Origin: Nitzschia sp. DOCU1
Lineage: Eukaryota; Bacillariophyta; Bacillariophyceae; Bacillariales; Bacillariaceae
Assembly (NCBI GenBank): GCA_951394045.1
Contig: OX595993.1
Location: 992,001-1,056,000, forward strand
DNA: 64,000 nucleotides
Direction: 5' to 3'
The stretch's first letter is position 1. Every line of letters starts with the position of its first letter. The notes under the pieces were generated by a model. The model did no database searches. It was not told the origin of the DNA and worked only from the letters and a program-made list of their open reading frames with translations. A program made the translations under genes and the position numbers. Shown in pieces: positions 40,068 through 50,000 of the stretch.

Positions 40068-40258
40068 GTAGCACCAGTGCCGCCTGAGACGGCGAAATAT
40101 CTCCCTGTCCGCCAATAAGAAATCGAAACTATGCCATGACGAGAAAATAGCTTCTCTTCTAGCTAACAAGGTTGGTAGCTAGTTGGAATTGTACCAAGTT
40201 CGGAAGAAGTGACAGCGGTTTTCTCTTATAGTAGTCGTTTAGTAATGTGCATACTAGT

Positions 40259-42654
40259 CTATTGTGCTTCTTCCTCCACTTTTGACCAGTTCTTCTTCAT
40301 TCCACAAGCCTCTAGACATCGCACATCATTTGACGTTCGGAAGTAGTCCGCGTAAAGCGTACACAATCCCTTTCGCGCAACCGCCTGGCACCAGCCCAGA
40401 ACCGGTGGACGGGGCTTGGTAATTGTCACGTCGTAATAGAGCGATTTGACGGTTTGTGGTCCAACGGCATCTTGCTTCGATTTGGATGTCAAAATAGCAT
40501 CGCGTGTACGAGCCGCCTTGATGGTGGCGTCCTTGCGGAAAAGAGCCGCGGGGTAGATTGTATAGTCAAAGAGGGCCTTTTCGATATCTTCCTGGCCCTT
40601 GAGCTGTTTGCGTTCCTTCACCTTTTCTCGCTCGGCCTCTCGTTCCTTCTCCCGAGAGTATCCAGGACGACGTCCCTTGACGTGTTTCTTACCCAGTGCC
40701 GTGTTGGGCGTAAAGTTGATCAAGAAGGATTCCAAGTCTCCCAACGGAATGACGGCTTGCGGCGGGGAAGGACATTCGTCCCCCTTGCCACCGTCCTTTG
40801 AGTCGTGAACACAGATCTGGCGCTTGACAATCTCTCGTCGCTGGCGCTCCGTCACCATCCATACAAAGTTGCTTCCTCCTTGAACGACTGGTGGAGAAAC
40901 CTCGTTGGCATAGACATCGGGTGACGTTGGCATTTGTAGTTCGGCCATGTAAATCCACCACTGTCCACAGTCTCCGCCAACTCCCTTGAGACGTCGTGAC
41001 ATTTCGGTGGCACCATTTTCGTAGCAAAGTCCAGAGACGCCACCAGGTCCGCTCAAAGAATGATCAATCCACGTCATTTCGAAAGAATCCTTGCAGACTT
41101 CCCAAGCAGCAGGATGGAAAAAGTCTCCATGCATTCGCCACTTAGCTACCTTGGCATTCTCCTCGCTCACATATGATACGCGTACAAACGAGGGGATCAA
41201 AAATGGTGACGATGGGGCGTTGGAAATGGCGACACTAGTGCCATCCGCGTCTACCTCTGCCTTGGGACTCCCCTGGTTGACTGGGGAAGATGCCGCGGCG
41301 GCCAAGTCGGCCGAAGCCTGAAGGAACGAATGAATAGCTCGAATGGTAACCAATGAGGACCACTTGAGAGCGACGTACATGTCGTGATCATCGCTGGATA
41401 CCAAATCGGGGTGAGTGGACTTGACCGCTGGGTTCGAAGACTTCTTATCGCCCAGAAAGGGTGGGGCCAAGATCAAGTCTTGCATTCGCTTCTCCATAAA
41501 GCCCGACTTCAGATCATGGCACGAGTCAGCAGTGTTAGCACTAGCGACAACCACCACCTGAACTGGGCTCGGGCGCTCTTCCACCTTGGCTGTATCCTGT
41601 TGAACCTTCTCCAAGTCCGAAAGCTGACCTCCACAATGAGGCAACAGTGAGTCCATCCACTCGGTCCATCGGGCCGAGATCGGCTCGCAAACTAGCACTT
41701 GTACGCGAGCAGCAATCTGCCCAGTCGCGCACAATGCATCAATTTCTTCAAAGTTGCGCTGAAAGTGACTTGCCGCTGTCTCTTGCTCCGAAGTCCAATG
41801 AGAAGGTCCTTGAGCGTTGATAGGCGGGGGGGCCGTCTCCCAAATCATTGTCGTTCCTCGGCCAGCTCCTACCGTATTCAGAGTAAACAAGATTCGGCAG
41901 CGATCGTCCCCGTTCCTCGAGTTTCCAAACCACTCCTTCCAGAGCGAACTCTTCGTGTCCGGTCGGTTAGGACTTCCCATCGCCAGACAGTTTTCTAGCA
42001 GACGCAAATGACTAGACTTGTCATCGTCGTCAGCATATGTCATCGTTCCAAAAAAGTCTGCGTGCTCCTTTGTTCCCATGAGCTCTTCTGTAAAACGGCT
42101 CGAGGTGACCCCGGAATCGTCTCGGCCTTCAAAGTAATCGGCTTTTCCTCGAGACTTGGAAAAGCGGTAAAAGTATTTCTGCAAAAGAGTAAAAGGTCAG
42201 AGGGTAACAACAAGGTGTAAGATACCCTGCTCGTATAGTAGTACGACAACGACGCCTGGGGGGGGAAATGACACATTGTCGTTCGTACCTGCAAGGGCCC
42301 CGTGTATTCAAACCAGTATTTGATTTCTTCCGGAGGAGTCTCCTCGAACAGCTTTTTGCGTTCTCTCAAGTCCTTCATTAATCCATCCATGTACGACGGA
42401 ATGCGATCCCCTACCGCGCTCAACTGTCGCCGTGCCGATCGGCCTACTGCCTGCACAATTGTGCTGCTGCTAATATTGCTATTCCAAGTCACATACGCAC
42501 TGTACAACAGGGCGAATGCTGCCATGGTTTTCAATACAGACATGGTAGCAGAATTCGATTGTGTCGACTCGATCATTTCTTCTTCTGCTTCCACTTCGTT
42601 GTCGTGGTGCTGAGGAGTCATTTGCTCATTGACCTTGTGATTGGTGGACGGCAT
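40259..42654 (-). CDS. Uncharacterised single-pass membrane protein, two exons
   Basis: Exon 1 is 42654-42289 and exon 2 is 42178-40259, 761 residues. The 110-bp intron (42179-42288; donor GTACGA, acceptor TTTTGCAG) joins EYTGPLQ to KYFYRFSKS in phase 0. Residues ~40-58 (TMAAFALLYSAYVTWNS) form the only clear membrane segment. The large C-terminal region has mixed blocks (FGTMTYADDDDKSSHLRLLE, DMYVALKWSSLVTIRAI), a basic coiled stretch (GYSREKEREAEREKVKERKQ), and a closing region with several Cys (GWCQAVARKGLCTLY...RCLEACGMKKN) that may be a small metal- or disulfide-stabilised domain. No family recognised. Confidence 0.85.
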
Positions 42655-43642
42655 GATGTTGGCGTGTTCCAACAAAAAACTGGGCACCACAAAATCCAAA
42701 CTGCTGCTTCAGCTACTATAGCTAATCCTCTTGGTTCTTCTCAATGACGGAAAGTGAAATCGTGCTGTTGTCGTATGTGCTGCAAATGCTGAGTGATGAT
42801 GGAATCGGAGCGCCCCGGCGAGCAACGATGGAAACAAATGTTCACGCCGCTCACAACGCTAAATTATCACGAGCACTCCCACAACCGAGTGGCATTGTGA
42901 AAAGGCATGCGCCGTGGTGTTGTTAACTTATTGAGTCTTTCATGTGGATAGCCGTCACGAACGCTCAGTTCAAGCATTTTTGACGTTATAAGAGCGTTAA
43001 AAGGGCATTGATATGCTAAATAAAGGTGTGCGTTGAATGCGTGCAGCACGTGTATCCGACTTCTAGACGACCCGCCGTACGACTTGTACGCGCGAAACCA
43101 TTGCTAATCAACGGAAAACGTTGGCGGTCATTCGAGTCGGGTCTGAATCACACGACGACACGTCCGACTGGACGCAGCCATTGCTCGATATAACACGAAC
43201 GGAGACGTGGCTAGTGTTCAACTACTACGGTAGCTAGCTCGTGGTATTGTCTCTTTTCAAACGTTTGAACTACCTCGTGGTATTGTCTCTTTTCAAACGT
43301 TTGAACTACTGGTAGCTAGAATGAACTGCAATGTTTACAGTAGGCAGGAGCTTCTAAACGTATAAGGCTAGGTCATGATACTTCCACCCTTCCTGTGGCA
43401 GAGTGTGCTTGCTCTTTTTTCTACAACATCGTTGGGTCTTGCTGGGGGAAAGCGTCTCTCATACTGCAGAAGTAGCACCTGAACATAGGCGAAGTACTAG
43501 TGCATACATTTGTTTTCCCAATTTCTTTGATGCTCTCTTGCTGTAGCTGCAGATTTTGGCTAAGAACCAGATGGACCAGCGCAATCCACCTTTTTGTGGA
43601 TCGTAACAGAGCTGATACAGCTCAAACCCATTTCATTCAAAA
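42655..43642. other. Intergenic with a short tandem repeat
   Basis: No gene. A 36-39-bp direct repeat (CTCGTGGTATTGTCTCTTTT followed by CAAACGTTTGAACTAC) lies twice at about 43229-43310. Ends at the 3' side of the next minus-strand gene. Confidence 0.5.
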
Positions 43643-44437
43643 TCACTGCTGTCGCCGAATTCTCTGGATATGAAGCGGAAGCCCACTGGTCTGGTGTTGA
43701 ACAATCTGATCCATAGATGTCAAAAGAAGTAGATGGATTGAAATCGCCAGCGGAGCCTGAAACAAGACGATCAGTGGAATGGGATGAAAGCCCAATGTCG
43801 AAAGAGGTGGGTCTGTGACGTAACTGCCTCCCATTTGGCAAAAGTTTAGCAACAAGACCACGTAGGCGCTGGTCAAGTCGTACAAACCCAAAGAGTTCCA
43901 AAACCACACTGCATCCTTCTGCCATCTTCCTGAAGAGGTCATGCTATCGACACCTCGCGAATAGGCAATCCAAGCGAGGGGAATAGACGCCGCGCCTATG
44001 AGGACATCCAATAGAATCATTTGCAAGCCCAGATACTTGGGGATACTTCCACGCCAAAAGGGTAGAATAATAGAAACTCCATCCAACCGATAGACGTGTA
44101 TTGCAAATAGTGTCCACAGAGGAATTTCCTTGTAGATAAAGACTCTGACTTTTGGGGAACGCTGAAACCAAATATACAACGTGCCAAGGCTGTTGACAGG
44201 GATCACCATTAAAACCAGCACACCCTGCCAATCCCCACTCGACCATTTGCCGACTTCGGCGAACAAATTGTTCTGCAGGGATATCACTACGGCAAGCGCC
44301 CACCACCCGAGCAAGAATAGCCCCAGGTATTCGTTTCTTGGAAGAATATAGGCCACGAGGATGGATATAGTGATTATCGACGCAATGGGCACCAGCGTGT
44401 CAAACAGGCCCAACGCCGATGCGTCGAACTCGAACAT
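43643..44437 (-). CDS. Seven-to-eight-span membrane protein, unknown family
   Basis: 264 residues from the first ATG (44437); upstream frame lacks an ATG. About seven hydrophobic stretches, among them LFDTLVPIASIITISILVAY, LGLFLLGWWALAVVIS, VLVLMVIPVNSLGTLYIW, LLDVLIGAASIPLAWIAYS, LTSAYVVLLLNF and LIVLFQAPLAISIHLLLLTS. Loops are short. No kinase, transporter or channel signature is visible. The C terminus (HIQRIRRQQ) is basic and likely cytosolic. Plausible as a small transporter-like or sensor protein, but I assign no function. Confidence 0.78.
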   Translation of the reverse strand: MFEFDASALGLFDTLVPIASIITISILVAYILPRNEYLGLFLLGWWALAVVISLQNNLFAEVGKWSSGDWQGVLVLMVIPVNSLGTLYIWFQRSPKVRVFIYKEIPLWTLFAIHVYRLDGVSIILPFWRGSIPKYLGLQMILLDVLIGAASIPLAWIAYSRGVDSMTSSGRWQKDAVWFWNSLGLYDLTSAYVVLLLNFCQMGGSYVTDPPLSTLGFHPIPLIVLFQAPLAISIHLLLLTSMDQIVQHQTSGLPLHIQRIRRQQ

Positions 44438-45310
44438 GATGACCTGAGTTATGCAATCCCCGGGCAATCTATCCTTCTTGTGGCAGCATCATTGTATCCC
44501 ATGGAAAGGCCACCTACTAGAAAGGGATAACATAGATGGCAGCTGGCAACACTTGCCAAATGGATAGAAGAGGAATCTCTGTCTCTCGGGCAATCCGCTT
44601 TCAGATCCCGTCGGGTTGGATCGCCTTCATCGTCACGAAAAGAGAGGCGGTCCCATTTTCAGGGTTCGTTGAATCAGTCATGACTCACCCGACTAAACCT
44701 TTTCCGATCCACTTACGATTTTTCACTACTAGAGCTATCTACTAGAGTCCGACCGGCTCTGTCTGACTAGCGGTAGTCGTGGCCCGCGGACCTATTTATT
44801 CACTGTACTATTGAGCGAGTGGAGGGGGCTAGTTTGAGGTGTCGTTAACAACGGTGAATGGACGTTCACTGGATTCGATGAAATGCTTCTATGATCGTAC
44901 TATAAATCTTATGGACGAAGAGCGCGCAACGAATGCTGGCCGCGTGGTGTTGCTAGTAGCGGTAGTAGATGCTAGCAGGTGCGGAAACCCGCGTTGCTTC
45001 GAAAATCGCATTAGGAATGAAGTCACAACGATTGCATATACACATTATCGATTCATTCGGGTTTTGTTGTAAGAGTAGGAAAAAATTGCTATCGTTTTGT
45101 ACTTGCGTGCTGATATTGGTGAGGGAGGGGCAACAAGTTGCTTCTAACGCGCAGCAATTCGTAGCTATACCCTCGACAGCAACCGCAAGATAAAGAAGTC
45201 AAAGGTCTTCCTGGTTGAGATATATACAACCCGAAAAGGAGACTCTGCTCATTCGTAGACGGAGCTGCTGTTTTGCAACCATCGTGTGGTGGGCAGGGCG
45301 GGTAACCGTT
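44438..45310. other. Intergenic, nothing recognised
   Basis: Short ORFs only. No domain, repeat or RNA gene recognised. Confidence 0.45.
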
Positions 45311-45937
45311 TCAAGACCACGAATTTCTTTCGTTCACCTTTGCTGTTGACCTTACTAGAAAATGTTGGAACAACCTTCTTGTATTGAAAGGCTTTGTCGA
45401 ATTCGTTCTCATTAAAATGCCGTGAGGAGTTGCAACCTTTGTGTTCGCCGCGATGTGAGCCACCGTACTATTCCTGAGCCCTCTTCTTGTCGGACTCGGC
45501 GGTCTTTCCGATTGAGCCTCTTCGGCATCTTTAGCCCCCATTGTGATCGCCTCTTTAATGAATTCCGAAGTGGCGCGAATGTAGCAAGCCCTGATCATTT
45601 CTTCGTCGTTTTTCCCACTGCTTTGTTGGCGGCTTTGTTCCCCCAGAACGGCAGCTATACCATCCATTGCTGCGATACGCCTTTCCATGCTCCCGACAGG
45701 GCTCCTTAACCCTCGAGCTTCACTTGGAAAATCACGACCAACTTTCAGTTTTCGAATGATAGGTAGGTCCGCATTCCTCATTCGGCGAAGGTCATCGCTT
45801 GTCAACCATACATCCGCCTTCTCGTCCTCGGAAATGCTCGCAAGATTGGGGATTTCATGGACGGTAGGTTCGACGTTGAATTCAACACGGTTGGTGCGTC
45901 TTCTTCGGTCCATTTGACCTCGAGTAGCAATCATCAT
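45311..45937 (-). CDS. W/RGLE/EQ-family protein, copy C
   Basis: 208 residues from ATG 45937. The family block spans ~38-150: DVWLTSDDLRRMRNADLPII, SEARGLRSPVGSMERRIAAM, AAVLGEQSRQQSSG and RACYIRATSEFIKEA, matching copy A (26794-27396) most closely, including the MDG/LDG-I-AVL-EQ run. The N terminus is basic (RGQMDRRRRTNRVEF). The C terminus is basic and S/T-rich (RSTAKVNERNSWS). Function unknown; same uncharacterised family as copies A and B. Confidence 0.8.
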   Translation of the reverse strand: MMIATRGQMDRRRRTNRVEFNVEPTVHEIPNLASISEDEKADVWLTSDDLRRMRNADLPIIRKLKVGRDFPSEARGLRSPVGSMERRIAAMDGIAAVLGEQSRQQSSGKNDEEMIRACYIRATSEFIKEAITMGAKDAEEAQSERPPSPTRRGLRNSTVAHIAANTKVATPHGILMRTNSTKPFNTRRLFQHFLVRSTAKVNERNSWS

Positions 45938-46590
45938 GATTCGAGGATTTGTTTACTGGTATACAAAGTTTTCTAATTGTGACAGCGGCCTTCTTGTTGA
46001 AAGCGTCTTGGAGGATGGACATGTAATTGCGATCTCACAATGATGCTGGGTGAAAGGTTCCGAATTTGTGATCTGGGAACTTCCATGGCGCTACTGTCCA
46101 ATGTGGCGCATGTGTGAAACTTGATGACAAACGTAACTACTAAGCCCCAAAATTCGATTGTTATTTGCAAAATCAACCCGCTATGTTCTTTGCGTTTCTT
46201 GAGAAAAGAATCTTCGCGAGTAAAAGTTCAACACAAACGTTCTGTCGTCGAAATATATAGCCCTTTTTTGTCGCAGTGAACGGGGGGTATTAATACCGGT
46301 AAATAAGAGCCTGAAAATTATCTGGATGTCGCACTCTAGAGGACTTTTATCATTGATGTCCTTGGGCGCTATTTACTACTGTATTGTGTTCCGTCGTAAT
46401 TGCAATTGCGCCTCCAATTGGCGTCGCATCCTTTTGTCCAACTGTTGTGCGCTACTACGGAGTGAAGCCGCCGTCGTCGCTCGACAAGGAAGCAGCAGGT
46501 CTTGAAATATTACCTCTCCTGGCAACAAGCGGTTCAAAGCCCGCAGTTCTTCATGGTGGAGCAGCTACTATCGTGAGATTCTTGATTGTA
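45938..46590. other. Intergenic, 3' side of the copia-interrupted gene
   Basis: No gene supported. The 46384-46704 plus-strand ORF runs into the LTR and is a shadow of the interrupted gene's last exon. Confidence 0.5.
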
Positions 46591-46670
46591 CTAGTTGTTT
46601 CGAATTGCCATGGAGTATGCTTGTGGCAGTCCTCCATGTCGAGAGTTGATCCAGTTGCTGCTCTCAGCTC
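46591..46670 (-). pseudogene. Separated C-terminal end of the host membrane protein
   Basis: In the uninterrupted gene the reading would pass from ...ICETCARA at the insertion site to ESSNWINSRHGGLPQAYSMA and end in ...IRNN at a TAG (46591-46593). The copia element now separates these 24 codons from the rest (53396-54632), so they are no longer translated as part of it. The two pieces join in frame at the AGCTC target duplication. Confidence 0.8.
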
Positions 46671-47019
46671 TGCGAGAAATAACTTCCAAAAGGAAAGATT
46701 GTGAGCTATTTTATTGAGGAGCTATTCGTCTCCGACTCGGGAGATTTCGTCAACAAACTCCGAAATTTCTGTAACACATAAAAGTAGATTACTACCGACT
46801 TGCGTAGAATGTGAACGCGTCGGGTCGTATCTTAAGTTGGAAACACATGAACCGAAATATCTGCAACCGTCAACAACATCTACCATATGGTCGATATCGG
46901 CAGCAGCGTCATCGTCCAAACTTGTGACACTCATATTGTGTAGGCGGCGCGTCAACAATGACGCCGCCCGGCGACACATCTCACCCGGCGCGCGTTACAA
47001 GCGTCAGCATTTTCTCACA
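46671..47019 (-). repeat. Copia 3' LTR
   Basis: 349 bp, TGCGAG...TCTCACA on the plus strand. Next to it, on the minus strand, lies a purine-rich GTGAGAGGGAG (47020-47030), the likely polypurine tract. Confidence 0.95.
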
Positions 47020-47058
47020 CTCCCTCTCACATGGCACGCAAGGTCGGGATTCAAATTT

Positions 47059-50000
47059 TTACCACCCACACAAGCGTAGTCGCAAACTTTCGAACAACGC
47101 ACGAGGCAACGGCTTCGTCATAATATCCGCCTCTTGTTCTTTCGTTGCAATGTACTCCACTTTAATTCGTGGCTCTTCATTGTTTATACCACGCACCGTC
47201 CAAGAGCGAAAGTGGTGATACTGAATCGCCAGGTGCTTCGTTCTTGGTCGAAGTTTCGGGAGTTTTGCCAACTCGATCGCGCCAGAGTTGTCTTCGAAGA
47301 CTCGGCATTGGATCTTTGGTTGATCAGCGATGAGCTTAACGCCTTGGGCTCGCAATTCGTCGGTCAAATTCATCAAGTAAATGACTTCACGAGCGGCAGT
47401 GCTGAGCGCAATATACTCAGCCTCAGTTGTCGAAAGAGCGATGGTGCTTTGAAGTTTGGAGCTCCACACAATGGGGCATCCAGCAAACTTGACAATCATC
47501 CCAGTGCGAGAGAGGCAATCGCGAGGATTCATCGGGTTTTCTTTTTGGTATCCGCCAGCAAAGTCGGCGTCGACATAACATTCGATTCCTTTGGTCTTGT
47601 CGACCGTCATGATAAGTCCCTTGTCTTTTGTCTTCTTCAAATATCTGACAATTCGCTTGACAGCCTTTTCGTGGGACATCCTGGGATTTTCGCTGAATCG
47701 AGCACATTGGTGGACAGCGAATTGGATTTCCGGTCGAGTGGTGCCAGCCAAGTAATTCAATTGGCCGATAATTGAGCGGTAGTGGAAGTCAGTCTTCCGT
47801 GGCGGGCCATTTTCATCGCGATGCAGGATCACGTCAGCTGGTGTGTCGTGCATTTGCTGGTCCTTCAGATTTACTTGCGCAATAATGCGTTCAATCAACG
47901 CCGGCTGAGTCATCGAGATTCTGTTGCCTTTGAGGCGCTCGACTTGGATCCCCAAATAGGCAGACAACGAGCCTTCGTCCGTCAGGATATACCCTCTTTG
48001 TTTCAAATCAGCAATCAACCTATCGGCGTCTTCTTTCTTCGGCGTCAGGCAAATCGCGTCGTCAACGTACAGGCAGAACAACATGTCGCCTCTGACAAAT
48101 AAGCAAGGGTCGACTTCGCTCTGTTTGAACCCATAATCCAACAATCCACGAGTAATGTGGTCTACCCATGTTTTGGATGCATCTTTGAGGCCATAAACGT
48201 TCTTGATCAGCTTGACGATTGCGTCTTGCTTAGAAGGATGCGGGGCATCAATGTCAAGTTCAAGCTTTCCGTTTTTGACCCGAAACTTTTCGGGGACGTG
48301 CATATAGACATCGGTCTTGACATCAGCTTGCGGAAACGCTAGCACAAAGTCGATTTGTCTCGCGTGCCACCCGTAGATCTCGGAGAGCGTCAAAAGCAGG
48401 CGCACCGTCGACCAAGCGACGACGGGAGAGAAAGTCTCATGGTAGTGCACGCCTTGAACAGTTTGGCCACCATGGCAACACAAACGGGCCTTGTACTTGG
48501 TGATTTGTCCCATTGGATTTCGCTTGCGCTTGAACGACCAGATAGCGGCGATCGGTTTAAAGTTGTAGCCGCGTTGTCGCATTTCGGCTCTTGTAGTTAC
48601 TCGCCAATGACCGCGAACGGTGTGGTCTTCGATCTCTTTGACCATGGCCTTGAGGAATTCGTCACGATCGTCTTGTTTCATTGCCTCGTTTAGATACATA
48701 GTATCAGGATCGGCGAGACTTGCTGGAAACGCCACTAACTCCTTAGTTAGGGCTGTTAGAGAGTCTTCATCGAGTCGAGTTAACACATCGGAAGCATGCT
48801 TTGCAATAGAGACGAATGATTGTAGTTGCTGTAGCAGGGGCGACTCTTGTAATCGCTGACTTCGTTGAATACGTCGACCGCTGCGCGTCGTTCGTTCTGG
48901 TCTTTGTGATGCTTCGACAGCAACTTGTTCCAATTCACGATCATCCTCGTTCTGCTCAGTAACATTGCCCTGAATATCGCCGTCATCGGCTCCCTCATTT
49001 TCTTGCATTGGAGGTTTTTCAGTCGGCTCGTTACGCCCATTGTCCTGAACAAAAGGTACTTGTAGTCCCTGCGGAATCACGATTTTAGAATAATCATCAC
49101 GCGCTTCGTTGTTGCCTCGTTGTTCGGCAAATCCCGCCTTTTCAGCCCATACAGTGCTGAAGTTTTTGTCCGTCTTAGCACTGTCAAATGCGTCGTCGAA
49201 CACGCAGTGAAACTGAGGTGATATATGCCCAGTCTGTGGGTTCATGATTAACGACACACTTGATGCGTGTTGTCGGGAATGCCCGAGGTACACACCAACT
49301 CGAGATCGATCGTCCCATTTCGGATGGGGCGTCCCACTTTGTAGGGCTGCTTTAAGTACATAGACTGGGCATCCGAACGCATGAAGAAAGCGCGTAGTGG
49401 GGCGAACTTTCGATCCGGAAAACAATTCCTCGGGTGACATTGAATGTCCTTGTTGAGGCAAAATGCGCCGCACATACGATGCATGCCGTAGTGCATAGGG
49501 CCACAATTCAGCTGTTACTGCTGGGTTTCGATGTGCTGCATACGCCAACTCGGCACGCGCAGAGTCACACAGATCTTGAATACGCCGCTCGCACACACCA
49601 TTTTGGTGATGAGCGCCGACTCCACAGAAACTTAACGTTTGGCCACAGGCTGCGACTTCTTCGCGAAATCCCTTTGAAGCAAAGATTCCATTGTCGGCGT
49701 GGTAGTGTTTGATAGTAACACCATGTTCAACTGCAAAACTCTCAAAAGCTCGTTTCGCTTCGATCGTGTCGGCTGCAGACGTCGATTCTTGCACATGCAC
49801 GTAGTCCAAATCAGAATAATGGTCCACAAATACAGTCGCAACCTTATATCGGCTCGTGGTGAGCTTTCCCGTGCTTTGTGCAACCAGTCCAGGGGTGCTT
49901 GATATTAGCTGATCCACAGATACGCATTCGCCGGGCTTCGTAGCCTTCTTCAGTGCGCCTTGTTTGTTCTGGCCCTTGGTTCTCCAAGGCCGTCGTTTTT

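Noticed and set aside
46384..46704. 106-codon plus-strand ORF
   Set aside because: Runs into the copia LTR and is antisense to the last exon of the interrupted host gene.
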